This document shows, piece after piece, positions 16,069 through 25,889 of a stretch of DNA of 64,000 nt; the first letter of the stretch is position 1; every line of letters starts with the position of its first letter. The stretch lies in the NCBI RefSeq assembly GCF_039888675.1, contig NZ_JBDQQR010000001.1:1054001-1118000 (forward strand), given 5' to 3'. The notes beneath the pieces were generated by a model, which saw only the letters and a program-made list of their open reading frames with translations, was not told where the DNA came from and ran no database searches. This DNA comes from Mesorhizobium sp. CAU 1732 (GTDB taxonomy: Bacteria; Pseudomonadota; Alphaproteobacteria; Rhizobiales; Rhizobiaceae). The position numbers and the translations under genes were made by a program.

Positions 16069-18606
16069 GTGACGAAGCCCTTGCCCCCCGCTGATGACGC
16101 CGACGCGATCGCCCTGCCTGAGCGTTTCGCGCGCTGGTTTGCCGAGCGCAACTGGCAGCCCCGACCGCACCAGCTTGAGTTGCTTGCCAAGGCGAGAGCC
16201 GGAGCATCGGCGCTGCTGATCGCGCCCACCGGGGCCGGCAAGACGCTGGCCGGTTTCCTGCCGTCACTGACCGATCTCGCAGCGCGGCCGAAGCGCAAGG
16301 CGGGCGAGGCCTATCGCGGCGTCCACACGCTCTATATCTCGCCCTTGAAGGCGCTCGCGGTGGATATCGAGCGCAATCTTGGCCGACCGGTCGCCGAAAT
16401 GAAGCTCGACATCGCGATCGAGACGCGCACTGGCGACACGCCCTCGCACAAGCGGCAGCGCCAGAAATTCGTGCCTCCGGACATCCTTCTGACGACGCCG
16501 GAACAGCTCGCGCTGCTGCTCGCATCCAAGGACGCGGACAAATTCTTCGGATCGCTGCGCTACGTGGTGCTGGACGAGCTGCACTCGCTGGTCACGTCCA
16601 AGCGCGGGCATCTTCTGGCGTTGGGCATCGCGCGGCTGCGCCGCTTCGTGCCCGATCTCCAGACGATCGGCCTGTCGGCGACCGTTGCAGAGCCCGACGC
16701 GTTGCGCCGCTGGCTGGTGCCCCAGCAAGGAACAGAGCACCCGCCCGGCGCCATGTCCGACGTGATCACCGTCGAGGGTGGCGCGAAGCCGATCATCACC
16801 ATCCTCGACTCCGAGGAGCGCGTGCCGTGGTCGGGCCACTCGTCGCGCTATGCGATCAACGACATCTACGCCGCGATCCGCGATCACCGCACGACGCTGC
16901 TGTTCGTCAACACGCGCAGCCAGGCGGAATTCCTGTTCCAGGAATTGTGGCGCGCGAACGAGGATACGTTGCCGATTGCGCTGCATCACGGGTCGCTGGA
17001 CGTCGCCCAGCGCCGCCGCGTCGAGACCGCGATGGAAGCCAATGCGCTGCGTGCCGTGGTTGCCACCTCCACGCTCGATCTCGGCATCGACTGGGGGGAT
17101 GTCGATCTGGTGATCCATGTCGGCGCGCCGAAGGGCGCGAGCCGTCTCGCCCAGCGCATCGGCCGCTCCAATCACCGCATGGACGAGCCGAGCCGGGCGA
17201 TCCTCGTTCCCGCAAACCGCTTCGAGGTACTCGAGTGCCGCGCGGCACTCGACGCGAACTATGTCGGCGCGCAGGACACGCCGCCGCTTCTGGACGGCGC
17301 GCTCGACGTGCTTGCCCAGCACGTGATGGGCATGGCGTGCGCGGCGCCGTTCGATGCGGCGGAACTCCTGGCGGAGGTGAAGACCGCCGCACCCTATGCG
17401 CATCTCGACGACGAAACGTTCGCGCGGATCGTCGATTTCGTCGCGACCGGCGGCTACGCGCTCAAGAGCTACGAGCGTTTCGCCCGCATCCGCCAGACCA
17501 AGGAAGGCCTCTGGCGTGTCTCGCATCCGCGTTTCGCGCAGCAGTACCGCCTGAACATCGGCACGATCGTCGAATCGCCGGCGCTCAATGTGCGGATGAC
17601 GCGGCAGCGCGGGCGGGGCGGAAACGCGGCCGGCGGACCGGTTTTGGGTAAGATCGAGGAATATTTCCTGGAAACCCTGACGCCGGGCGACACCTTTCTC
17701 TTCGCTGGCAAGATCCTGCGCTTCGAGGGAATCCGCGAGAACGAGTGCTACGTCTCCAACGCGCCCGGACAGGATGCGAAAGTGCCGGTCTATGCCGGCG
17801 GCAAATTTCCGCTCTCGACCTATCTGGCGGCCGAGGTGCGGGCGATGCTGGCCGATCCGGAACGCTGGAACAGCCTGCCCGAGCAGGTAGCCGAATGGCT
17901 TTCCATACAAAAAGAGAAGTCGGTGCTGCCGAAGGCCGGCGACCTTCTCATCGAGACCTTTCCGCGCGGCAGCCGCTTCTACATGGTCGCCTATCCGTTC
18001 GAGGGCAGGCTCGCGCACCAGACGCTCGGCATGCTCCTGACACGCCGGCTGGAGCGGGCGGGCGGGCGACCGCTGGGCTTCGTGGCAACGGACTACGCGC
18101 TGGCGATCTGGGCGCACGCCGACATCGGCGCGCTTCACAAAAGCGGCAAACTGCCGTTCTCGGAACTCTTCGACGAGGACATGCTCGGCGACGATCTCGA
18201 CGCCTGGCTGGCCGAGAGCTGGCTTTTGAAACGTACCTTTCGTGCCTGCGCGGTGATCGCAGGCCTGATCGAGAAGCGGCATCCCGGGCAGGAGAAGACG
18301 GGACGGCAGATGACCGTGTCGGCCGACCTCATTTATGACGTTCTTCGCACGCACGACCCTGACCACATCCTGCTTCGCGCCACGCGGGCGGACGCTGCTG
18401 CGGGCCTTCTGGATGTCAGGAGGCTTGCCGACATGCTCTCGCGGATCAAAGGTCGAATCATGCATAAGGATCTGGAGCGCATTTCGCCGCTCGCCGTCCC
18501 GATCATGCTCGAAATCGGGAAGGAGCGGGTCAAGGGCGAGGCCGACGAGATGCTCCTGTCCGAAGCCGAAGACGACCTCGTCCACGAGGCCATGGGAGAC
18601 GAATGA
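16069..18606 (+). CDS. Ligase-associated DEXH-box helicase (Lhr-like)
   Basis: About 845 residues from the GTG at 16069. Motif I APTGAGKTLAGFLPSL, motif II DELH (VVLDELHSLV), motif III GLSATVAEP, motif IV LLFVNTRSQAEF, motif V ATSTLDLGIDWGDVDLVIHVGAPKG and motif VI RLAQRIGRSNHR define an SF2 helicase. The C-terminal ~350 residues are the winged-helix and DUF4439/Lhr-associated region. The protein is shorter than Lhr of E. coli, as in the ligase-associated branch. TTG at 16063 is an alternative start. The stop overlaps the PdeM start (ATGA), so the two are translationally coupled. Confidence 0.92.
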   Translation: MTKPLPPADDADAIALPERFARWFAERNWQPRPHQLELLAKARAGASALLIAPTGAGKTLAGFLPSLTDLAARPKRKAGEAYRGVHTLYISPLKALAVDIERNLGRPVAEMKLDIAIETRTGDTPSHKRQRQKFVPPDILLTTPEQLALLLASKDADKFFGSLRYVVLDELHSLVTSKRGHLLALGIARLRRFVPDLQTIGLSATVAEPDALRRWLVPQQGTEHPPGAMSDVITVEGGAKPIITILDSEERVPWSGHSSRYAINDIYAAIRDHRTTLLFVNTRSQAEFLFQELWRANEDTLPIALHHGSLDVAQRRRVETAMEANALRAVVATSTLDLGIDWGDVDLVIHVGAPKGASRLAQRIGRSNHRMDEPSRAILVPANRFEVLECRAALDANYVGAQDTPPLLDGALDVLAQHVMGMACAAPFDAAELLAEVKTAAPYAHLDDETFARIVDFVATGGYALKSYERFARIRQTKEGLWRVSHPRFAQQYRLNIGTIVESPALNVRMTRQRGRGGNAAGGPVLGKIEEYFLETLTPGDTFLFAGKILRFEGIRENECYVSNAPGQDAKVPVYAGGKFPLSTYLAAEVRAMLADPERWNSLPEQVAEWLSIQKEKSVLPKAGDLLIETFPRGSRFYMVAYPFEGRLAHQTLGMLLTRRLERAGGRPLGFVATDYALAIWAHADIGALHKSGKLPFSELFDEDMLGDDLDAWLAESWLLKRTFRACAVIAGLIEKRHPGQEKTGRQMTVSADLIYDVLRTHDPDHILLRATRADAAAGLLDVRRLADMLSRIKGRIMHKDLERISPLAVPIMLEIGKERVKGEADEMLLSEAEDDLVHEAMGDE

Positions 18607-19319
18607 ACGCAGTGACGGCCATGCCGAAGTCAAACACTGGCATGCGCAGGATCGCCATCGCGGGCGAGATCGCGATCTGCGATCCGCGCGGCGCGCTTTA
18701 TTTTCCCGATTTCGGCTTGCTCGCGGTCTCCGACCTGCATCTCGAGAAAGGCTCGTCCTTCGCGCGCCGCGGCCAGTTACTTCCACCCTATGACACCGGT
18801 GCGACGCTCGACCAGTTGTCGCGCGTGATCGAAACGCATGCGCCGCGCACGGTGCTCAGCCTTGGCGACAGCTTCCACGACGTCGGCGGTTCGCAGCGAA
18901 TGCCCGAGCCGTACCGCATCAAGCTCGCCGCCATGATGGGCGGACGGGAGTGGATCTGGGTGACGGGCAATCACGATCCCGATGCGCCGGTCGGCGTGTC
19001 GGGTACGGTCGCTGATGAAGTGGCGCTGGGCGCGCTTCGTTTCAGGCATGAACCCCTGAAAGGCGCAGCGGCAGGCGAAATCGCGGGGCACCTGCATCCC
19101 GGCGCGGTGATCGTGCAACGTGGCCGTTCGGTGCGCCGGCGCTGCTTCGCCACGGATGGGGAGCGCATGGTGATGCCGGCGTTCGGAGCCTATACCGGGA
19201 CGCTCAACGTGCTCGATCGTGCCTATCGCGGGCTGTTCAAATGGGAGAGCTTCTTTGCCCATATGCTCGGAACCGAGCGCGTCTACGCCTTTGCGCACCA
19301 CCGCTTGCGGGCCGGCTGA
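18603..19319 (+). CDS. pdeM: Ligase-associated metallophosphoesterase PdeM
   Basis: 238 residues with the full calcineurin-like metal-site series: DLHLEKG (residues 44-50), GDSFHD (88-93), GNHD (122-125) and GHLHPG (162-167). The LEKG after the first motif is the hallmark of the PdeM branch, a Mn-dependent phosphodiesterase/endonuclease encoded next to the Lhr-like helicase. It overlaps the helicase stop by four bases and closes the operon. Confidence 0.92.
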   Translation: MNAVTAMPKSNTGMRRIAIAGEIAICDPRGALYFPDFGLLAVSDLHLEKGSSFARRGQLLPPYDTGATLDQLSRVIETHAPRTVLSLGDSFHDVGGSQRMPEPYRIKLAAMMGGREWIWVTGNHDPDAPVGVSGTVADEVALGALRFRHEPLKGAAAGEIAGHLHPGAVIVQRGRSVRRRCFATDGERMVMPAFGAYTGTLNVLDRAYRGLFKWESFFAHMLGTERVYAFAHHRLRAG

Positions 19320-19329
19320 TCTCTCTCTC

Positions 19330-20133
19330 TTAATCCTTGCGGAATATCAGGCGGCCGAGCCATCCGGTCACGAAGGCGAGCGCCACGGCGGCGAGGCCGA
19401 ACAGGAAGCTGTTGTTCTGCGCGATCCTGAAAAGCCGCTCCTCGAAGCCCGCCTTGAGGATCGCCAGTTGCGCCGAGCTTTCCTTGATGAAGACGCCGTT
19501 CTTGAACAGGAACGCGCGCGCACGGTGGGTGCCGACCGGAACGTTGGGCGCCAGATGAAGCGTGGCGCGAAACAGGGATTGTGAGAGGAAGTTCACACCG
19601 CCGATGCGCTCGCTGTAGAGGCCCGTCGCCTTCTTTCGCTCACGCAGCGCAGCCGTGAACTCCGCCAGCGTCGCAGGCTCCTGGGCCTTGTTGAGCGGCG
19701 TCACCGTGAGGTTGTCCGCACCCAGCGCAAGCTGCTTGAAATTCTTCGGATTGGTTATGTCCTGCATCGAGCGTGTGGTGGCCACCGAGTAGGAAACCGG
19801 CACATTGACGAAGGTTTCTGACTCGGTGTTGACCCACATCCCCAGAATGCGGTTCTTCTTGCGGACCACGATCGGGCGCGGAGGCCCTTCCAGAACCACG
19901 ATCACATCATAGCGGCCCTGTCTGGTGACGAGCGGATCGGCATTCTCCAAAGCGCCGAAGATGGTGAGATCAGCGCCGGAGAAGTCGGCGGTAATCGAGA
20001 CGCGATCGGTGGATAGGCCGATCTGGATCGCCTCCGGATTGACGATTTCGGGCGCTTGCGCGCGGGCCTGTCCCATTGCGAGCATCAGGAACGCGGCGGC
20101 CAGGGTGGGGAGTGTGGATCTCGTAAGCTCCAT
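19330..20133 (-). CDS. TIGR02186-type membrane-anchored periplasmic protein
   Basis: 267 residues. A signal peptide (cleavage near GQARAQA) is followed by a beta-rich periplasmic domain (GLSTDRVSITADFSGADLTIFGALENAD; VVVLEGPP) and a single C-terminal membrane helix (FLFGLAAVALAFVTGWLGRLIFRKD). This matches a conserved family found beside TSUP permeases in alphaproteobacteria. It starts one base after the permease stop, so the two are co-translated and may form an anion export or uptake complex. Biochemical role unknown. Confidence 0.85.
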   Translation of the reverse strand: MELTRSTLPTLAAAFLMLAMGQARAQAPEIVNPEAIQIGLSTDRVSITADFSGADLTIFGALENADPLVTRQGRYDVIVVLEGPPRPIVVRKKNRILGMWVNTESETFVNVPVSYSVATTRSMQDITNPKNFKQLALGADNLTVTPLNKAQEPATLAEFTAALRERKKATGLYSERIGGVNFLSQSLFRATLHLAPNVPVGTHRARAFLFKNGVFIKESSAQLAILKAGFEERLFRIAQNNSFLFGLAAVALAFVTGWLGRLIFRKD

Positions 20134-20134
20134 C

Positions 20135-21058
20135 TCAAATCCCCGACAATGATGCCAGCGAGTAGAGCGAACTCGGCCGTACGAAGAGGTCGAAGGCGAG
20201 GCGAAGCGCAACCGCGAGCACGAGCAGCGCCAGAAGCGCGCGCAACTGTTCACCGCGAAGGCGCTGGCCTGCCTTTGCGCCGTATTGCGCGCCGGCAACG
20301 CCGCCGATCATCAAGAGGAAGGCGAGCACGATGTCGACCGTCTGGTTGGTGGTGGCATGGACGATCGTGGTGTAGGCGGCGGTGAAGATGATCTGAAACA
20401 GCGATGTCCCGACGACGACATTCGTCGGAACCTTGAGCAGGTAGACAAGCGCCGGAATCATGATGAAGCCGCCGCCGACGCCCATGATCGACGCCAAAAA
20501 GCCGATGATCGCACCGAGGCCGACCACGGGAATGACGCTGACGAACAGTTTGGACGCCCGGAACCGCACCTTCAGGGGCAGTTTGTGGATCCAGTTGTGT
20601 TGTCCGGGTTTGCGCAGCGACGAGGTCGCGCCGCCGGCATTGCGCCGGATCATACGCACGCTCTCCACCAGCATCAGGGCACCCACGGTGCCGAGCAACG
20701 CCACGTAGAGAAGCGAAATGAACAGATCGAGCTGGCCGACGGCGCGCAGCAGCGAAAACACGTAGACGCCGATCGTCGATCCGAAAATGCCGCCCACAAG
20801 CAGCACGGTACCGAGCTTGAAGTCGATCGTGCCCTTCTTGAGGTGCGACAACGCTCCCGAGACCGAGGATGCGACGACCTGGTTGGCGCCGGTGGCGACC
20901 GCGATGGCAGGCGGGATATTGTAGAAGATCAAAAGCGGCGTGATCAGGAAGCCGCCACCGACGCCGAACATGCCCGAGAGGAAGCCCACGGCAGCACCCA
21001 TGGCCAGAAGGACGACCATGTTGACAGACATTTCCGCGATCGGGAGATAGATGCCCAC
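20135..21058 (-). CDS. TSUP (TauE/SafE) family anion permease
   Basis: 307 residues, about eight membrane helices. The duplicated family signature appears twice: FLSGMFGVGGGFLITPLLI near residue 25 and FLASIMGVGGGFIMIPALV in the second half. Members move sulfite, sulfoacetate, taurine-derived anions or other organosulfur anions. The frame opens with GTG at 21058; an internal ATG (MSVNMVVLL) is possible. It forms an operon with the TIGR02186-type gene. Regulation is not visible. Confidence 0.9.
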   Translation of the reverse strand: MGIYLPIAEMSVNMVVLLAMGAAVGFLSGMFGVGGGFLITPLLIFYNIPPAIAVATGANQVVASSVSGALSHLKKGTIDFKLGTVLLVGGIFGSTIGVYVFSLLRAVGQLDLFISLLYVALLGTVGALMLVESVRMIRRNAGGATSSLRKPGQHNWIHKLPLKVRFRASKLFVSVIPVVGLGAIIGFLASIMGVGGGFIMIPALVYLLKVPTNVVVGTSLFQIIFTAAYTTIVHATTNQTVDIVLAFLLMIGGVAGAQYGAKAGQRLRGEQLRALLALLVLAVALRLAFDLFVRPSSLYSLASLSGI

Positions 21059-21233
21059 CCGTCAAACTCGACTGCTTGCGCCTGATCCTGGAACCATTCC
21101 TGTAGCGAGGCGGATCAGGAAGTAGTTCGTTCTTGCGCCGACAATGGGGCGAAGTCAAACCATGCGGCCGGGAAACAGCCGTAAAATGCAGGCGATTGCA
21201 GGCATTTGCGTCGAGCGAGCCGGCGCAGGGCTC

Positions 21234-24200
21234 TCAGCGTCGTGCCAGCAGCGCCTTGACTACCGGTTCGTCGATCTCGCCTGTCGGCGCCATGCCGTTG
21301 TCCTTCTGGAATGCGGCGAGCGCTGCCTTGGTCTTTCCGCCCATCATGCCGTCCTCCGCACCGGCGCTGTAGCCGTTCTTGTTGAGGATGATCTGGACGT
21401 TGCGGACAGCCTGCTTCATGTCGACGCTCGCCGTCGTGTCCGTGCTTTCTCTCCAGCTATCCGGGATCTCGACCGCGTTGGCTTCTTCGTTGACCGGCTT
21501 CGCGCGCCAGAGTTCGGCAGCGGCGCGGGCATTTTCCAATTGCTCGGGACGGAGTTCCCTGGCGATCTCGTCACGCTTCTGCGCGGCGTCCTTGTCGCCC
21601 GCCTGGGCGACGACGGCGAACCACTTATAGGCGTTCTCCAGGTTCTGGGGCATGCCGACGCCCTTGGCGGCGAGAATGCCGAGATTGAACTGGCTATCCC
21701 TCACGCCGAGCTCGGCTGCCTGCTGAAACCAGCGAGCGGCCGATTCATTGTCCGTCGTGCCATCGGCACCCATTGCGAAGAGCACGGCGAGGTTGTGCAT
21801 GGCGCTCGCATTGCCCTGCGCGGCGGCAAGCTGGTACCAGGTCTTCGCCTTGGCGATGTCGCGCGTGACGCCGATGCCCTTCTCGTAGAGATTGCCGATG
21901 CGGTATTGGGAGGGCGCGAGGCCGTGATCGGCCGCCTTTGCGTACCACTCCGCGGCTTTCGCCATGTCCAGGGTAACGCCCTGAGCCTCGGCATAACGAT
22001 TGCCGATCTCGTAGAGCGCCTTCGGATCGCCCTCGGCCGCAGCTTCGCGCAGAATGACCGGGCCGGCCTCCAGCGGTATCGCGGCAAGGGCAGCCTCGCT
22101 GGTTTCCGGAGCGAGATCGGCCGCAGGCTCGAGCGGATCGGCTGGCGTCTCGAGCGCCGCGATCTCAACCGGTGCGGTCGGCAGAGGCGCTGCCGCGTCG
22201 AGCCAGTCGGTCGTGACGTCTTCGGCCTTCGCAGGCGCGGTGGTCAGCGATGACCTGGCGGTCGCGGGCGGAGCGGCAGCGGCGGTGATCGGCGTCGCGT
22301 CGAGCTCGTTGATCGTGGTCTCGGCGGTGGCGGTTTCGATCGAGTTGGCAGTTGGCAACTGCCTCGCTTCCGCGACCAGCGATGGGCCTTCCGCAGGGGC
22401 TTCGGCAACGTTCGAACCGCCGTTGAACGACTTGCCCACCTGCAATGCGGCCAGTGCCATCAAGATCGCGGCCACGCCCATCAGGACCGGCTTGCGTCGC
22501 GATTTGAGGAGGCCGCCGAGGCTGAAGCCCGAAGCCTTCGATTTCGCGGCGGGACTGCGCTTCATCATCTCGGCTTCGGCCGCTGCCGCCTGCGCCGCGC
22601 GCCGGGCTGCCGCGATGAAGTCCGACTTGGCCGTTTCCGAACCCTGCTCGCGCGCGGGCTGGCCACGTTCGTCGCGCACGCGTCGCATGATGGCGTTGAG
22701 GTCGGGCGCGCCCGAACCCGGTTCGAGCGGCTGGTTGAGCGCATGCATGTCGAGCGGAGGATCGACATCGACGGAGGGCGCCAGCGGCTCGCTGGCCGTC
22801 TCAGGCGTCAATGCCTCCTGGGCCTTCTGCTTCGTCCTGGGGTGCTTCGCCTTGCGCGCCGTCAGCGCCTTGGTGATCCCACCGAGCATTGAGCGGCGAC
22901 CACCGGCATCTTCGACGCCGGACGCTTCCGCGTCGCTGCGGATCGCTTCGGCGGCCGCGGCGGCGGCCGCGGCGGCAGGTGTGCGGATGCCTGTGCGTTC
23001 GATCGCGGTGTCGTCAAGCAGGCCTTCGGGCATCGAGGCAAGCGGAAGCGCTTCGACCATCGGCTCAAGAGACGGTGTCTGGGCGACGCCAAGAAGCGTT
23101 TCGCGCGGCGCGACGGTTGCGGGATGGCGTGGCGCCAAGGCGGCGGTTTCCACGGCGCCGATCCGATCGACGATCTTGAGAAGCGTGTCGTGGATCGCCT
23201 CGAACGTCTTGGCGTTGCGGTCGTCGGACTTGCGCGTCAGCCCTTCGAGGGACTTCAGGTCTTCGACCAGACCGGCGACGAGTGCGCCGTCTCGGTCGGA
23301 GCCCGCGAAGCTGCGTACCGCTTCCTCGGCCGCATGGCGGGCGGCCTCGAGAACGTCCTGCCGTCCCGCCGCGATCGACTCTTCGATCTTCTCGAGACGG
23401 GGATTGATGATCGCGGCATCCATGGCACTGCGCGACGGCTGCGAGATATGTGCCGTCAGGTCCGCGATCTGCGCCTCGAGGCTGCGGATCAGGTTCGGGT
23501 CGACCCCGCTGCTCCGGGTCGATGTCTCCAGCCGATCGGAAATGGTGTCGAGACGCGCCTCCAGATCGCGCATGGCGCGATCGTCGCCGGCTGGCGCGAC
23601 CTGTCGTTCCAGTCTCGCGGCAAGTTCGGCGAAGCGCGCGTCCATGGCTTCGAGCAGATGATCGTCCTGTCGCGCGGACGGCGTTTCGTGCTCGGCGATA
23701 CGGAGCGTAATTTCCTGAAGACGGCGTTCGAGATCCACGAACAGGGTTTGTCCCTGAACGAGCGCGTCCGAGTGGCGCTGTTCGAGCATGTCGGAGAGGG
23801 TCGCGAAACGGCTGTCGAGACCGCTCAGCGCACCGTCGAGGTCCGGCATGGCCGGTCCCTGGTCGAGCTTGCGGACGATCGTCTCCAACTGTCCTGCCAG
23901 AAGGCCGATCGCCTGCTCGGGCATCTCAACGCGATGCGCGATGTCCTCGACGCGATGCGACAGGGCCGCAAGCTGCGAGGCAAGGCCGTGGGCAGGGTTC
24001 TCTTCGACCACCTCGCCAAGCTGGCGCGCCAGCGACGAGATGCGGGCCTCGATGCGCTCGAAGGGCTCGGGGTCGTAGGTCGCGGGCAGGGCAGCCGATT
24101 TGGAGGCTGCGACCGCGCGCGAAATTTCGTCGAGGCGCATTTCGATTGCGTCGAGCGCTTCCGGCCCGACGCGATCCTGATGATGCGCGAACTGATCGAC

Positions 24201-24947
24201 GCTGGATGCGAGGATCTTCATCTTGTCTTCGAGCGAGCGCAGCGCAACCGAGGTCGGAAGCGTGTTCACCGCATCGCTGATCTGTTCGAGCCGTGCCGTC
24301 AGGGTCGCGAGTGCCGCGTCCGGCGTGCCGCCGTGTTGAGTGTTCGAAACCTGGCTGGCGATATCGCTCCAGCGACGGTCGAGTTCTTCCCAACGGCGAT
24401 CGTAGGACTGGACGGTCTCCTCACGCGCAAGCTTGCCGAGCGCGGCCTTCACCTGCTCCATTTCGAGGCGCAGGAGATTGATCTGCCGATCGTCGCTCTG
24501 CTGCGACAGCTTGTGGATCATCGCCGAAAGCCGCTCGAACTCGACGCCGAGTTCGGCTGCGTGGCTGGCAGGAGCGGAATTGCGCATTGCGCCCTCGATC
24601 TCGGTCTTCAGGACGTCGAACTCCTCGCGCAGGCCCGACCCCATCTGGTGGCGCAGTTCGGCGCGCAGAGCGCTCAGTTCGGCGGCCACGCCCGACGGAA
24701 TGGCGGGAGACGCTTCGCGGGGCGCTGTACGTGGCGCGTAGCCATGGGCCGGAGCCTCGTAGGGCGCCGTTTCGCCCGCGAGCCGGCGCGCTGCGTTTTC
24801 CATGCGGTAGTCGCCACGGCCCTCATAGGTCCGGCTGATGCGGCTTTCGAGCTCCTCCAGTGTGTTGCTGAGCTGTTCGAGCGAGGTGCTCGGCCTGCGC
24901 CGACGGCCGGCATTCATCGAATCGAGATAGGATTGTCTATTGGTCAT
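21234..24947 (-). CDS. podJ: PodJ-type polar localization protein (coiled coil, TM, Sel1 repeats, peptidoglycan-binding domain)
   Basis: 1,237 residues, close to the length of rhizobial PodJ. Residues ~20-620 are a long coiled coil rich in LEARL/LEQ heptads. A nine-Ala run sits near residue 660, followed by basic and disordered regions. A single membrane helix lies near 815-838 (VLMGVAAILMALAALQVG). About four Sel1-like TPR repeats (ALYEIGNRYAEAQGVTLDMAKAAEWYAKAA type) cover ~960-1110, and a peptidoglycan_binding_1 domain covers ~1175-1235. In Caulobacter and Agrobacterium PodJ marks a cell pole and recruits growth or development factors. The long coiled coil faces the cytoplasm, the Sel1/PG part the periplasm. 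Confidence 0.92.
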   Translation of the reverse strand: MTNRQSYLDSMNAGRRRRPSTSLEQLSNTLEELESRISRTYEGRGDYRMENAARRLAGETAPYEAPAHGYAPRTAPREASPAIPSGVAAELSALRAELRHQMGSGLREEFDVLKTEIEGAMRNSAPASHAAELGVEFERLSAMIHKLSQQSDDRQINLLRLEMEQVKAALGKLAREETVQSYDRRWEELDRRWSDIASQVSNTQHGGTPDAALATLTARLEQISDAVNTLPTSVALRSLEDKMKILASSVDQFAHHQDRVGPEALDAIEMRLDEISRAVAASKSAALPATYDPEPFERIEARISSLARQLGEVVEENPAHGLASQLAALSHRVEDIAHRVEMPEQAIGLLAGQLETIVRKLDQGPAMPDLDGALSGLDSRFATLSDMLEQRHSDALVQGQTLFVDLERRLQEITLRIAEHETPSARQDDHLLEAMDARFAELAARLERQVAPAGDDRAMRDLEARLDTISDRLETSTRSSGVDPNLIRSLEAQIADLTAHISQPSRSAMDAAIINPRLEKIEESIAAGRQDVLEAARHAAEEAVRSFAGSDRDGALVAGLVEDLKSLEGLTRKSDDRNAKTFEAIHDTLLKIVDRIGAVETAALAPRHPATVAPRETLLGVAQTPSLEPMVEALPLASMPEGLLDDTAIERTGIRTPAAAAAAAAAEAIRSDAEASGVEDAGGRRSMLGGITKALTARKAKHPRTKQKAQEALTPETASEPLAPSVDVDPPLDMHALNQPLEPGSGAPDLNAIMRRVRDERGQPAREQGSETAKSDFIAAARRAAQAAAAEAEMMKRSPAAKSKASGFSLGGLLKSRRKPVLMGVAAILMALAALQVGKSFNGGSNVAEAPAEGPSLVAEARQLPTANSIETATAETTINELDATPITAAAAPPATARSSLTTAPAKAEDVTTDWLDAAAPLPTAPVEIAALETPADPLEPAADLAPETSEAALAAIPLEAGPVILREAAAEGDPKALYEIGNRYAEAQGVTLDMAKAAEWYAKAADHGLAPSQYRIGNLYEKGIGVTRDIAKAKTWYQLAAAQGNASAMHNLAVLFAMGADGTTDNESAARWFQQAAELGVRDSQFNLGILAAKGVGMPQNLENAYKWFAVVAQAGDKDAAQKRDEIARELRPEQLENARAAAELWRAKPVNEEANAVEIPDSWRESTDTTASVDMKQAVRNVQIILNKNGYSAGAEDGMMGGKTKAALAAFQKDNGMAPTGEIDEPVVKALLARR

Positions 24948-25363
24948 CGAAACGTCCGCTGCCGCCTAGCTGGCCGGAAACGCCGGCACACTCCTCGCCT
25001 CATTGCAGGGATGCACCTTGATGCGCCGCCGCAAGGATTGGCGATGCATGCTCTCGGGTCATGTCCCTCTGGAAGAACCGTGAGCAACGAACGACAGGAT
25101 AGTCACGGGACACCGTCACGCGCACAATTCCCCAGACGTGGTAAACAAGTCGTTAACCAGTCTTAAAAGGTTCCGCCGCTGCCCCTGCGTCAGGATTTCG
25201 CACTTGCGAGACGTCAGGCGCACGACTATATGCCCGCCAGACATCGGGACCGCCTATCGGCCCGCACACAATCACGATTCAAACCTGATCGGACGCCCTT
25301 CGCCCCAATGGCTTCCAATCGCCGTTCCCGCATTGCCGGAGCGTGTTTACGGGGAAATGCGAA
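24948..25363. promoter_or_regulatory. Divergent podJ / MerR intergenic region (416 bp)
   Basis: No convincing gene here. Position 25153-25166 reads TTAACCAGTCTTAA, i.e. two TTAA halves separated by six bases, one short of the canonical CtrA spacing, preceded by another TTAA-like GTTAAC context. A GATTC (GANTC) site lies near 25278. These are plausible cell-cycle inputs into podJ but neither is decisive. Confidence 0.35.
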
Positions 25364-25810
25364 ATGATGAACATGATGCCGGCCAGCGAAAGCATGGCCA
25401 ATGCAACGGAACTTTCGGACGGTTACATCCGTATCGGCGATATGGCCAAGCAGTTCGACGTGACGTTGCGCACGTTGCGCTTTTACGAAGACAAGGGCTT
25501 GCTCAATCCGAAGCGTGAAGGCAACACCCGCCTTTACACCCATCGCGACGTGACGCGCCTCAAGCTGATCCTGCTCGGCCGCAAGGTCGGTTTCTCGCTT
25601 CGCGAGGTCAAGCATGTGATGGATCTCTACGATCCCAACGGCTCGAACGTGAAGCAGCTTCGCACCGTTCTCGACAAGTCGGAGCGTCAGCTCGTCCGCC
25701 TGGAAAAGCAGCGCACCGCTCTCGACGAGGCAATCGAGGAACTGAAGGGCGCAATGCATAGCTGGCGCTCGACACTCCTCTCGCGGCAGGAACTGGCCAA
25801 GTCGGCCTGA
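25364..25810 (+). CDS. MerR-family regulator of acyl-CoA catabolism (LiuR-like)
   Basis: 148 residues. The MerR HTH spans ~20-90 (YIRIGDMAKQFDVTLRTLRFYEDKGLLNPKREGNTRLYTHRDVTRL, landmark only), followed by a dimerisation coiled coil (ERQLVRLEKQRTALDEAIEEL). No metal-binding cysteines follow, so it is not a metal sensor. ATG at 25364 has GGGGAAA upstream. It precedes acyl-CoA dehydrogenase genes, as LiuR does in alphaproteobacteria, and is the best candidate to bind the sites at 26177-26198 and 11032-11053. The ligand is probably an acyl-CoA (inference). Confidence 0.85.
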   Translation: MMNMMPASESMANATELSDGYIRIGDMAKQFDVTLRTLRFYEDKGLLNPKREGNTRLYTHRDVTRLKLILLGRKVGFSLREVKHVMDLYDPNGSNVKQLRTVLDKSERQLVRLEKQRTALDEAIEELKGAMHSWRSTLLSRQELAKSA

Positions 25811-25889
25811 CGCGTTTCATCGTCTTATCGACCGAACGTCTGAAGACGACACGCTGTCGTCTTCGGGTCTCTCGCGCTATCGTCGCCGC

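Noticed and set aside
16264..18786. Very long open frame (840 codons) antisense to the helicase gene
   Set aside because: It mirrors the codon structure of the conserved helicase, has no recognisable domain and no ribosome site. High-GC third positions produce such frames; similar ones lie antisense to podJ (23124-25166), the acyl-CoA dehydrogenases (26259-28013, 27991-29451) and fadJ (30762-32624).
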